Source: Bacillota bacterium
GTDB lineage: Bacteria > Bacillota > Clostridia > Saccharofermentanales > Fastidiosipilaceae
NCBI GenBank assembly: GCA_030057555.1
Contig: JASGUU010000087.1
Location: forward strand, 44,623 to 108,622
Length of the DNA: 64,000 nucleotides
Direction of reading: 5' to 3'
Part shown: positions 1 to 10,517 of the stretch, in pieces
Layout: each line of letters starts with the position of its first letter
How positions within the stretch are numbered: position 1 is the stretch's first letter
The notes under the pieces: generated by a model
What the model saw: the letters and a program-made list of their open reading frames with translations, nothing else
The model's database searches: none
What the model was told of the DNA's origin: nothing
Made by a program: the position numbers and the translations under genes

Positions 1-129
1 TTCCATTTGCACAACTCATAAATCCTTTCCCGTCTATTAAATGGACAGGATGCATAAATATACAAACATTAATATGTCTGATTATATAAAGATATCAGCG
101 TTTCACCAGCCGTATTGCAGAATGAGGGC

Positions 130-169
130 AAAAAAACCGCTGCCGTTCTCTTCCGGGAAGCGGCAGCGG
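130..169 (-). terminator. Intrinsic terminator of the foldase gene
   Basis: Read on the minus strand, a perfect 9-bp stem (CCGCTGCCG with CGGCAGCGG, positions 137-145 and 161-169) is followed by a run of six or seven T. The loop holds a further CTTCC/GGAAG pairing. It lies 26 bp past the stop of the PpiC-type gene and probably ends the parA-parB-foldase unit. The first 129 bases are AT-rich and show no gene. Confidence 0.85.
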
Positions 170-194
170 GTGCTGTTTCAGGGCTCTATTCCCG

Positions 195-1748
195 TCAGTT
201 GAGGAAGCGCAGGGCGAAACCGTTCACTTCGGCGCTCCAGGTGGCGAGCAGGTCAGCCGATTCCTCGCTGAAGCGCTGCTGGCGCAGAATGTCTTCGATC
301 TTTGACGCCCAGGTCGGCGTCTCGCTCTGACTGACATAGAACATCACATGGTAGCCGTAGATCGTCTGCACGATGCCGGTGTCGCCGGCTTTGCGTGCGG
401 GATCAAAGAGCCAGTTCTCGAAGGGCTCGACCATCTGGCCGCGCACGACATCCTCATAGAGTCTCGCCTCCGCCGCCGATCCGCTGGCCAGGGCGGCCTC
501 GGACACGCTCTCCATGGAGGCCTCGTCCGTGATCTCGGCGAGTGCCGCTTCGGCCTGGGCTGCGGCCGCTTCCAGCTCGGCTTCGGTTGCCTCTCCTTCG
601 CGCGCGGCAAAGAGGATGTGCCGCACCGAGGCCGGCAGGGTCTCATCGCGGCTGCGGCTCTCAAAAAGCAGGATGTAGTGGGTCGCACCGCTCGTGATCA
701 GGGTCTTGTCATTCTGTTGCCGCTCCGGGTCCTGCAGCCAGGCGCGGACATCCGCCGGCAGATCGCCCGCCAGAGCAACATCCTCTTTCAGCGTCGGATC
801 CAGGTTGATGTATTCGAACTTCTCTTCCTCGCCGGCGTAGTCCTTTGCCGCGGCGGCAAAGCTCTCCCCGTCCGTGATTTTATCGAGCATTTCCCCGGCT
901 TTCGCCAGCGTTTCAGCCTGCAGCTGGTCGACATCCTCCTGGGTCGCGCCCTGTTCGGCGTCCGGCGTCACAAAGCTGAACTCACGATAGGTGAAACGGT
1001 CGTAGTCGTCGGGATGCTCCTCGTAATACGCCTCCAGATCCGCCTCGGCGATGTCATAGGTCTGCGGCTGCTCCGAGACATAGCGGTTCGCGAGACGCTC
1101 GCGCTCCAGAAAGCTGCGCAGCTTGGCCTCCGTCATGCTGCGGCCGTAACGGGCCTCGAGATAGGTGGTCAGCTGGAGGTCGTCGGGGTAGCTGCTGCGG
1201 ATCTGCTGGATGGTGCTGTCAATCTGGGCACGGTCCTCGTCGCTGAGCTCGAGGCCCATTTTGCGCGCCTCATGCTCATAGGCAACTACCTGCTTCAGGC
1301 TCTGCTCCGCCTGATAGCTGATAAACTCGCCCCAGGTGCTGTCCGGCGGCACTTCCATGCCGCTCGCTGCGTTGAGATCGATGTTGCCGTCGGCGCCACG
1401 TGCCACCCAGTCCTGCTGAGCATAGTAGTTGTATGTCTCATAGAAGGAGGAATAGTGGTACTTGTACTCGTTGATGCCGATCTGTGTCTCGATCCCGTCG
1501 CCCCGGACCGTCATCACAGTCACGTGGTTATGGATGACACCGAAGGAGAACAACGACCAGATGACGGCCGCCAGCACGATCACGGAGGCCGCGATCGGGA
1601 AGGCTACCCGGCCGAAACGACTCCCGGTACGGATTTTTCGCTTGCCGCCGTCCTTGTCACGGAGGCTCGCTATGCGCTCGGCGCGTTCGAGGCGCTGGCG
1701 CTCCGCCTTGGACAGTTGTGCCTGCTGATCCTTCTTTTTTGTGCTCAT
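195..1748 (-). CDS. Membrane-anchored SurA/PrsA-type peptidylprolyl isomerase
   Basis: A 517-residue protein predicted to fold exported proteins outside the membrane. A basic N-terminus (residues 1-45) is followed by one hydrophobic segment at about 47-71, which acts as an uncleaved anchor. A SurA-like N-terminal chaperone region follows (about 90-300), then a PpiC-like rotamase domain from about residue 370 (beginning ASVRHILFA) to about 480, with the family's GYHVMF strand. There is no lipobox, unlike PrsA lipoproteins. It follows parB by 59 bp on the same strand, and a strong terminator lies just past its stop, so it is probably cotranscribed with parAB. That is an unusual partner for a segregation operon. 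The family call is firm; the cellular client is unknown. Confidence 0.85.
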   Translation of the reverse strand: MSTKKKDQQAQLSKAERQRLERAERIASLRDKDGGKRKIRTGSRFGRVAFPIAASVIVLAAVIWSLFSFGVIHNHVTVMTVRGDGIETQIGINEYKYHYSSFYETYNYYAQQDWVARGADGNIDLNAASGMEVPPDSTWGEFISYQAEQSLKQVVAYEHEARKMGLELSDEDRAQIDSTIQQIRSSYPDDLQLTTYLEARYGRSMTEAKLRSFLERERLANRYVSEQPQTYDIAEADLEAYYEEHPDDYDRFTYREFSFVTPDAEQGATQEDVDQLQAETLAKAGEMLDKITDGESFAAAAKDYAGEEEKFEYINLDPTLKEDVALAGDLPADVRAWLQDPERQQNDKTLITSGATHYILLFESRSRDETLPASVRHILFAAREGEATEAELEAAAAQAEAALAEITDEASMESVSEAALASGSAAEARLYEDVVRGQMVEPFENWLFDPARKAGDTGIVQTIYGYHVMFYVSQSETPTWASKIEDILRQQRFSEESADLLATWSAEVNGFALRFLN

Positions 1749-1807
1749 GACATGAATCTCTCATTTCCATGCGGTTTGTTCCGCGAAATCACGGCAGTCC
1801 AGCTATA

Positions 1808-2692
1808 TTACTTTTCACAGCCTGTTTGTTCAACTATTTCCAGGATCCGATCGAGATCCTCGAGGGAATAGTACTCGACGACAATACGTCCGCGGCCGCC
1901 CCTGTCGCTCAGATTGACACGGGTGCCGAGGGCCCGGGCCAGCCGCTCCTCGACTCGGGCAATCTCGAGCCGGCGCTGCTGCACAGCACTGTCGTCGGCT
2001 GCGGCGGGCCGGGTCTGCGGCTCCTTCAGCAGGCGGCGGACGAGCTTCTCGGTGTTGCGGACGCTCAATTCCTTCTCGATGATGTAGTCGGCGCAGCGCT
2101 CCCGGGCCTCTTCATCCGGTAGAGCCAGCAGGGCTCGGGCATGTCCCTGGCTCAGTACACCGTCGCGGACATGGTTCTGCAGCTTCTCGCCCAGCTGCAG
2201 CAGACGCAGCGTGTTGGCGAGTGCCGGACGACTCATGCCTACGCTTGTCGACAGTTTTTCCTGCGTCATCTGATACTGGGCCTGCAGGCGCTCCAGAGCC
2301 TCGGCCGTCTCGATCGGGTTCAGATCCTGACGCTGGATATTTTCGATCAGGGCCTGCTGCAGGATTTCGGCATCGCTGAGTTCCCGGACAATAACCGGAA
2401 CGGTGTCGAGACCGGCCAGGCGTGCCGCCCGCCAGCGCCTCTCCCCTGCCACGATGCGGTAGCCGCCGTCCTGATGCGTCACGATAAGCGGTTGTATGAC
2501 GCCGTTTTCACGGATGGAGGAGGCGAGCTCTTCGAGTTTCTTCTCATCGAAGTTCTTGCGGGGCTGATCACGATTTGGGCTGATATCGTGTATGGATATT
2601 TCAATGACGGCGCGGGTGTCCGCTGCCGGAACGACTTCGCTGCCCAGAAGAGCACCGAGTCCCCTGCCCAGTCCTTTTGCTTTGCCAGCCAT
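1808..2692 (-). CDS. parB: Chromosome partitioning protein ParB (Spo0J)
   Basis: A 294-residue centromere-binding CTPase clamp that loads at parS and spreads on DNA. The N-terminus has the KGLGRGLGALLG motif typical of chromosomal ParB/Spo0J, which interacts with ParA. The ParB/Srx domain carries the nucleotide-binding GERRWRAAR motif near residues 83-91, followed by ENIQRQDLNPIE and a helix-turn-helix around residues 135-170. The C-terminal dimerisation segment is intact. The ATG at 2692 overlaps the parA stop by one base (TGATG) and has an AAAGGAGA ribosome-binding site; an in-frame TTG one codon upstream is less likely. Two exact parS sites at 3.6 and 5.4 kb are the expected targets. Confidence 0.97.
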   Translation of the reverse strand: MAGKAKGLGRGLGALLGSEVVPAADTRAVIEISIHDISPNRDQPRKNFDEKKLEELASSIRENGVIQPLIVTHQDGGYRIVAGERRWRAARLAGLDTVPVIVRELSDAEILQQALIENIQRQDLNPIETAEALERLQAQYQMTQEKLSTSVGMSRPALANTLRLLQLGEKLQNHVRDGVLSQGHARALLALPDEEARERCADYIIEKELSVRNTEKLVRRLLKEPQTRPAAADDSAVQQRRLEIARVEERLARALGTRVNLSDRGGRGRIVVEYYSLEDLDRILEIVEQTGCEK

Positions 2693-3486
2693 CAACTGTC
2701 TCCTTTGTGCCAGCTGCCCCGTCGGCGTGAGCGGCGGATCACCTCGCGCGCCAGCTGCTGGTAGGCCTCGGCGCCGCGGGAGCGCCGGTCGTATTCGACA
2801 ATCGCCTGACCATGGCTCGGAGCCTCGCTCAGGCGGACATTACGCGGGATTACCGTCTTGAAGACACGTTCGCCAAAGGCCTTTCGCACCTCTTCCTCCA
2901 CCTGTGCGGCGAGCTGGGTACGCAGATCCGACATGGTCAGCACAATCCCGAAGATCTGCAGCTCGGGGTTCAATGATTGTTTCACCGACTGAATGGTGTC
3001 CAGCAGCAGCGTGACACCTTCGAGGGCGTAGTATTCGGTCTGGATCGGCACGATCAGGCTGTCGGCAGCCGTAAGCGCATTCAGAGTCAGCAGGCCGAGC
3101 GAGGGCGGGCAGTCTATCAGGAGATAGTCATAGCTGAGATCACCAGCATCCAGAGCATTGCGCAGGCGCCGCTCCCGGCTCTCCATGGTGGCCAGCTCGA
3201 CCTCGGCACCGGCCAGATGAATGGATCCGGGACAGATCTGCAGATTCCGGCGGCCGCTGTCATGAACGCAGTCACATAAGGGTACTTCGTTGATGAGAAG
3301 TTCATAGCTGCCGTTACGCGAATCGTCACGCTCAAATCCCAAACCGCTCGTCGCATTGGCCTGTGCATCCAGATCCAGCAGAATAACGCGCTTGCCGCGG
3401 ATAGCGAGATAGGCGGCGAGGTTGACAGCAGTTGTTGTCTTGCCAACCCCACCTTTTTGATTGACGATTGCCATGCGCTCTGCCAT
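2692..3486 (-). CDS. parA: Chromosome partitioning ATPase ParA (Soj)
   Basis: A 264-residue Walker-type ATPase that drives origin segregation and, as Soj, can modulate DnaA. The deviant Walker A motif KGGVGKTT lies at residues 11-18, followed by LLDLDAQANATSG and the Walker B-like DYLLIDCPPSLG. The length is typical of chromosomal, not plasmid, ParA. I chose the ATG at 3486 because GAGG sits five bases upstream; a GTG two codons earlier overlaps that site. It is translationally coupled to parB. In most Bacillota soj-spo0J lies on the other side of the origin next to rsmG/mnmG; here it lies downstream of gyrB. Confidence 0.97.
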   Translation of the reverse strand: MAERMAIVNQKGGVGKTTTAVNLAAYLAIRGKRVILLDLDAQANATSGLGFERDDSRNGSYELLINEVPLCDCVHDSGRRNLQICPGSIHLAGAEVELATMESRERRLRNALDAGDLSYDYLLIDCPPSLGLLTLNALTAADSLIVPIQTEYYALEGVTLLLDTIQSVKQSLNPELQIFGIVLTMSDLRTQLAAQVEEEVRKAFGERVFKTVIPRNVRLSEAPSHGQAIVEYDRRSRGAEAYQQLAREVIRRSRRRGSWHKGDS

Positions 3487-3635
3487 AAACACCTCGTTTT
3501 TCGTTTTCGCGATGAAAAGCGGGATTGCCAGATGCCGAATCCCGGGTCAGTTTAGCATAGAGTGGCGCTTCCACATGGTTTCAGGGAGAAAAACGCTGGA
3601 AAACGCTATTTTTGGTCAGATTGAAAGCGACGTTT

Positions 3636-3651
3636 TGTTTCACGTGAAACA
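3636..3651. promoter_or_regulatory. parS site 1
   Basis: TGTTTCACGTGAAACA, a perfect palindrome identical to the Bacillus subtilis parS consensus. It lies in the gap between the parA start (3486) and the MFS stop (3730), about 6.7 kb from the dnaN-dnaA gap. The identity is seen directly; ParB binding is inferred from the adjacent parB. Confidence 0.97.
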
Positions 3652-3729
3652 ACACTACCCGGCGTGCCAGGTCATTGAGCCTGAAACAAGGGCTTTCGTC
3701 CCCCTGTTCCTGATCCGCTGATTCCGTGA

Positions 3730-4983
3730 TCAAATACTGTGTTGGTGGCCGCCAGTAATTGCTCTGTTCAGCCTGATAAACAGCAGAACGGCTGCTGCTT
3801 CCGCTATGATAGTAAACACAATAATCAACTCAGTTAACTGCAGATCGTAGAACAGTCCCGTCAGCGCCGATCCGGCAAGCAACGCCAGGCCATAAGCTGA
3901 ATTGAAGATACCGTAGCCTGTCCCACGCTTGCGATAGGGAGTAATGTCAGCTATGGCGGAACGCATGATCGTCTCATGCGTTCCCATGACAACGCCAAAG
4001 AGCATCATTCCAATGACGATAAGTGTCTTCGAATGGCTTAGTGTAAGCAACGGCAACGACACCGTCAGCAGCGGAATCACCGCCAGCACGAGAATGCCTC
4101 CCGTTCTTTTCCCGGTTCTCTCCTTCAATCGATCATACGCCTTCCCAACTACCATCGCTGCAACAGCGTCAACGAGCATCGCCAGGGCATAGAGCAAAGT
4201 AATATCGCCGTCGCTCATCAGCCGACTGGCTTTCAAGTGGTACCCGATTGTGCTGAAATTGACGAAACCAACCGTGCATAAAAATGTAAATACTGTGTAG
4301 ATCCAGAAGATCGGTTCCAGTTTTATGCTTTGCGAAGTCCTGGCTGGAGCCGAAGGCAATAAATTCGCACCCGTGATTTTTCTGTGCGCAAAGGTCAGGA
4401 ACAGCAGCAGTAATAGATACGGCACGAGCAGCATCTTGTACCCCAGCTGATATTCACGGATTCCGTTTTTGCCCGTAAAGAAAAAAACGGCGGTAAAGAC
4501 GAGCGGCCCCAGGAAAGCACCCAGCTGATCCAGCGCCTCCTGCAGGCCAAAGGCAAACCCGATGCCTACCTGATTCTCTGCAACGCCGGATAGAACGGTA
4601 TCCTTGGCTGGATTACGCAGCGCCTTTCCCATTCGTTCCAGCAGCATGAAAACCACGAGAAAATCCCAATTCACTGTCAGGCCCATCAACGGAACACTCA
4701 GCAGCATGCCGTAGCCGGCAAACATGAAATACCAGTGTCTGCCACTCCTGTCAGACAGGATGCCGGCAAAAAGCCTCAGGGCATAGCCCAGAAACTCACC
4801 TATCCCGAAGATCAATCCGACTTTGGCCGCACGGATACCCAATAAATTCAGATACTGGCTGTTTGCGCTTCTTGCCGACTCATAAACGATATCGCCGAGC
4901 ATGCTTATGACACCAAAAATGACAATCACAACGACGGCCGGCGAAATACGGCGATTCGAACCTGTTTCTCTCTTTTCTGACAT
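3730..4983 (-). CDS. MFS transporter (substrate unknown)
   Basis: A 417-residue integral membrane protein with about 12 hydrophobic segments. The cytoplasmic loop between helices 2 and 3 reads GILSDRSGRHWYF, close to the major facilitator signature GxxxDRxGRR. The body resembles the drug/sugar MFS_1 group, and the substrate cannot be read from sequence. It is a stand-alone gene inserted between gyrB and parAB, with gene-poor flanks and a parS site on either side. Its base composition is visibly less GC-rich than the surrounding replication genes, which suggests later acquisition. No regulator is adjacent. Confidence 0.85.
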   Translation of the reverse strand: MSEKRETGSNRRISPAVVVIVIFGVISMLGDIVYESARSANSQYLNLLGIRAAKVGLIFGIGEFLGYALRLFAGILSDRSGRHWYFMFAGYGMLLSVPLMGLTVNWDFLVVFMLLERMGKALRNPAKDTVLSGVAENQVGIGFAFGLQEALDQLGAFLGPLVFTAVFFFTGKNGIREYQLGYKMLLVPYLLLLLFLTFAHRKITGANLLPSAPARTSQSIKLEPIFWIYTVFTFLCTVGFVNFSTIGYHLKASRLMSDGDITLLYALAMLVDAVAAMVVGKAYDRLKERTGKRTGGILVLAVIPLLTVSLPLLTLSHSKTLIVIGMMLFGVVMGTHETIMRSAIADITPYRKRGTGYGIFNSAYGLALLAGSALTGLFYDLQLTELIIVFTIIAEAAAVLLFIRLNRAITGGHQHSI

Positions 4984-5369
4984 GGCGCCGCCTCACAATA
5001 CGGATCAGGATTTATTGTCCCAAATCATGTTCCCAACAGCCTCAGACACCGTTTCGCTGACACAGGCAAACGATAACGTAAACGACACACGGGAATTCTG
5101 TGCCTGCGGCATAGTCCGGCTGTCATCTGGCCAATCAACAGCCTGGCCGTCGCAGTACAGGCCGTGACAGCCCACTCGTGCACAATTCGTTCATATGCAA
5201 AGGACATCTGCACGGCCTCACATATCCATCTGAGCATAATCCGACTGCGACTCTGATTGACATATCTGCTGTATTCGTCAGGAAATACTCTACACCTCGC
5301 AATAACTGCGTGCACGATCAGGCTGCTGCCTGGAATGGATGAATCATCTCTCTCAGAATGCCTGTTCCT
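4984..5369. other. Gene-free spacer between MFS gene and gyrB
   Basis: About 390 bases with no supported gene and lower GC than the neighbours. Short ORFs on both strands lack ribosome-binding sites and recognisable domains. No promoter could be assigned with confidence. Confidence 0.5.
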
Positions 5370-5385
5370 TGTTTCACGTGAAACA
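5370..5385. promoter_or_regulatory. parS site 2
   Basis: A second exact copy of TGTTTCACGTGAAACA. It directly abuts, and on the minus strand forms part of, the T-rich tail of the gyrB terminator hairpin at 5388-5413. The two parS sites are 1734 bp apart and bracket the MFS gene. Confidence 0.96.
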
Positions 5386-5413
5386 AAACGCCGCCCGGTC
5401 TCCCAGACGGCGT
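5378..5413 (-). terminator. gyrB terminator overlapping parS 2
   Basis: On the minus strand ACGCCG and CGGCGT (5408-5413 and 5388-5393) form a 6-bp stem with a 14-base loop. It is followed by TTTTGTTT, the last bases of which belong to the parS palindrome. The position, 22-57 bases past the gyrB stop, fits an intrinsic terminator. Confidence 0.75.
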
Positions 5414-5434
5414 CCGTCCTACTTTGTGGCTTGT

Positions 5435-7802
<2,368 letters not shown>

Positions 7803-7820
7803 TATAACATCCGCCGCTTC

Positions 7821-9038
7821 TCAGTCCGCCTTCTCCGCCGCATCCAGAGTGGTCACACGGCTGCTGTCGACGTGGAAAAAACGCAGCGGCTGCCCGCCGG
7901 CGAGTTCGCGCAGTTCTCCCTGCACCTGTTCGGTATCGGTGCAGGTCAGCATCACCTGACAGTCGCGCATGGCGGCGATCAGGGCCTGGCGGCGGCGGCG
8001 GTCCAGCTCGCTCATGACATCGTCCAGCAGCAGTACCGGCGTCTGTCCGGTGAGATCGCGGAAGACGGCGAGTTCGGCGAGCTTCATCGCCAGAACGGCC
8101 GTGCGCTGCTGTCCCTGGGAGCCGTAGAGCTTCAGCGGCTGGTCGTTAAGGCGCAGGTCGAGATCGTCGCGATGCGCTCCGATCGACGTCGATCCACGCA
8201 CGACATCATCCCGGCGCAGCTGACCGAGACGACGGAGAATCAGAGCCATGCGCTCGGCGGCACTCTGTTCCGGCTTCAGTCCCGACATGGTGCGGTAGCG
8301 GATATCCAGAGCCTCCCGGTCGCCCGAAATGAGGCCGTGATAGATGGCTGCGTGCTCCCGGATGCGCTCCGTGAGCTCGAAGCGTTCGCCAATGAGCTCC
8401 GACATATGCCCGGCATACTGTTCATCCCAGACATCCAGCAGGGCATAGTCGAGCGCGAGGTCGGGTGTGGCGATAAAGGCTCCGCTCCGGGTCATCGACT
8501 GCTGGTCGCGCAGCTGCTTCAGCAGCTGATTGCGCTGCTTGAGGACGCGGTTGAAACGCTGCAGGGTGGCGAAGTAGCGCGGCCTGATCTGCGAGAGCAG
8601 AAGATCGAGGAAGCGCCGCCGGGCAACCGGGCCTTCCTTGACCAGCATCAGGTCCTCGGGTGCGAAGATGACCGCATTAAACAGGCCATAGAGATCCGCG
8701 ATACGCTCCTGACGGATGTGGTTGTGCCAGAAGCGGCGCTCGTTGGTCGGACGGCCGTCCTGAATCTGGGTGCCGTACTGCAGCTCAATCGTCTCTTTCG
8801 TGCCGTCCGCAATCACATAGTCCAGCTCGATGCGATAGCCCGGCCGGCCGCGGTGGATCAGCTCCTGATCACGGGCGGTGCGGTGCGAGCGGGCACAGCT
8901 GCAGATGTAGATGGCCTCGAGAATATTCGTCTTCCCCTGGGCATTGTGCCCGCTGAAAACGTTGACGCCGGGGCCAAAGTCCAGCTCCAGCGTCTCGTAA
9001 CTGCGGAAATTCTCGATCTGGAGGCGCGTGGCAATCAT
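7821..9038 (-). CDS. recF: DNA replication and repair protein RecF
   Basis: A 405-residue SMC-like ATPase that loads RecA at gaps as part of RecFOR. Walker A is GHNAQGKTN at residues 30-38. The ABC-type signature YGSQGQQRT and the Walker B VLLLDDVMSELD follow in the C-terminal part. It starts 26 bp after the dnaN stop. The small S4-domain gene yaaA (rlbA), which often lies between dnaN and recF in Bacillota, is absent here and there is no room for it. Confidence 0.96.
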   Translation of the reverse strand: MIATRLQIENFRSYETLELDFGPGVNVFSGHNAQGKTNILEAIYICSCARSHRTARDQELIHRGRPGYRIELDYVIADGTKETIELQYGTQIQDGRPTNERRFWHNHIRQERIADLYGLFNAVIFAPEDLMLVKEGPVARRRFLDLLLSQIRPRYFATLQRFNRVLKQRNQLLKQLRDQQSMTRSGAFIATPDLALDYALLDVWDEQYAGHMSELIGERFELTERIREHAAIYHGLISGDREALDIRYRTMSGLKPEQSAAERMALILRRLGQLRRDDVVRGSTSIGAHRDDLDLRLNDQPLKLYGSQGQQRTAVLAMKLAELAVFRDLTGQTPVLLLDDVMSELDRRRRQALIAAMRDCQVMLTCTDTEQVQGELRELAGGQPLRFFHVDSSRVTTLDAAEKAD

Positions 9039-9064
9039 CGCCGCATTCGGTCAGGAATCCCGGC

Positions 9065-10189
9065 TCAGGTGCGCAGAGGCAGAATCACATAGGCAAAGGC
9101 ATCTCCCTCGACCGGCCGCAGAACACAGGGTCCGACGCCGCCCTTGAAGGCCATCTCAACACGTTCATCCGGAACGACGCGCAGGGCCTCGATGATGTAG
9201 CGCGGGTTGAAGGTGCAGTCGATATCTTCGCCCTGCAGCTGGATCTTCACCTGTTCGTCCAGCGTGCCGCGTGACGTAACCATGTAGACCTCGAGAGTGT
9301 CTTCGCCGTGCGTCCTGAAGCGGACCGGCGATCTCGTCTGGTCGCTCGCCGACAGCAGCAGCATGCTGCGCTCAATGGTCGAACGCAGCGCGTCGGTATT
9401 CACCGTAATCAGGCTCAGCTCGTTGGTCGGGATGATGCCCTGGTAGTTCAGAAATTCGGCCTGCGTCAGACGCGATACCAGACGGCTGGAACCGAGCTCG
9501 AAGAGTATGTGGTTCTCGGAGGTATACATCTCGGCATCGCCGTCACCGAGAATCTGCTGGAGCTCGCGCAGAGCCTTTCCGGGAATGAGGAAACTGCGAA
9601 CAGCATAGGGCTCGCTGTCCTCGTCCCCGGTATCACGGTGATGCCGCGCCAGGGCCAGACGGAAGCCGTCGATCGCCACCATCTCCGCCTGATCCGGTGT
9701 GCTCTCGAGCAGACAGCCGCTCAGGGCCGGACGCGAATCATCGGTGGAGCAGGCAAAGACCGTACGGGCGATGAGGCTCTGCAGCTCGCGCTGCGGCAGA
9801 ACGAGGCGGTTTTCGCGGGCAACTTCCGGCAGGACGGGGTAGTTGTCGCCGGCGCGGTAATTGACACTGAAAAAGGCACGGCCGGAACGAATCTGCACAA
9901 TTTCCCTGTCCCCGGAGACCGTTTCGAAACGTACCAGCGGATCCGGCAGCTTCCGCGTGATATCGGCCAGCATGCGGGCGTCAATCACGATGGCACCGGA
10001 TTCGGAAACATCGGCAGGAATCACCGACTGGATGCCAATTTCCATGTCATAACCGACGAGACGTACCTGACCGCCCGAGGCTTCCAGCAGGATGCCCTCC
10101 AGAAGCGGCATGGATGTACGTACTGCAACCGCCTTCTGTGCATGAAGAACGGCTTCGAGCAGGTCGCCCGTGTCTGTCATAAATTTCAT
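9065..10189 (-). CDS. dnaN: DNA polymerase III beta sliding clamp
   Basis: A 374-residue clamp. It has the three-domain layout of the family, including KAVAVRTSMPLLEGILLEA in domain 1, and the C-terminus expected of a beta clamp. A good ribosome-binding site (AAAGGAG) lies 6 bases before the ATG. It is separated from dnaA by 328 bp holding the putative origin, so it may have its own promoter there. Confidence 0.96.
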   Translation of the reverse strand: MKFMTDTGDLLEAVLHAQKAVAVRTSMPLLEGILLEASGGQVRLVGYDMEIGIQSVIPADVSESGAIVIDARMLADITRKLPDPLVRFETVSGDREIVQIRSGRAFFSVNYRAGDNYPVLPEVARENRLVLPQRELQSLIARTVFACSTDDSRPALSGCLLESTPDQAEMVAIDGFRLALARHHRDTGDEDSEPYAVRSFLIPGKALRELQQILGDGDAEMYTSENHILFELGSSRLVSRLTQAEFLNYQGIIPTNELSLITVNTDALRSTIERSMLLLSASDQTRSPVRFRTHGEDTLEVYMVTSRGTLDEQVKIQLQGEDIDCTFNPRYIIEALRVVPDERVEMAFKGGVGPCVLRPVEGDAFAYVILPLRT

Positions 10190-10517
10190 GGCTGGCTCCT
10201 TTCATGCTGCCGGTGCCGCTGTCTGGGCTGCCGCAGCCCCCTCCCGCAGGAGGGAAATATATTTCTATGGTTGTTCGTAGTCGTAGTAGTAGGGGCTGTG
10301 GAGAATGTTGAAAACTCCTTCGTGGCCTGTCCCTGACGACGTTTGAACGGTTTTTCGGCTGTGGAGAGGGCTGTGAAGCGTCTGGCGAGTATTTGTGGAA
10401 GATCCGGGCGATCTGTGGAATACTCCTGTTTTCCTCACTTTTTCCTCAGTTCTTTTTCCATAATCCTGTCATTTTATGTTGACAGCAGGGACGGCACGGC
10501 TGTTCGGCGGGCGGCCC
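10190..10517. other. Probable oriC: dnaA-dnaN gap with degenerate DnaA boxes
   Basis: No perfect TTATCCACA was found. On the plus strand a cluster of related 9-mers, all in one direction, is present: TGTGGAGAA (10297), TGTGGAGAG (10360), TGTGAAGCG (10372), TGTGGAAGA (10394) and TGTGGAATA (10414), compared with the reverse consensus TGTGGATAA. A pyrimidine- and AT-rich stretch (about 10425-10485) next to the cluster is a candidate unwinding element. The switch of coding strand around dnaA agrees with an origin here. Function is inferred. Confidence 0.7.

Noticed and set aside
348..1871. Plus-strand ORF of 507 codons
   Set aside because: Antisense shadow of the PpiC-type gene; no family resemblance.
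3636..5385. Composite mobile element bounded by parS copies
   Set aside because: The MFS gene has no transposase or target duplication, and parS sites are functional ParB targets rather than insertion-sequence ends.
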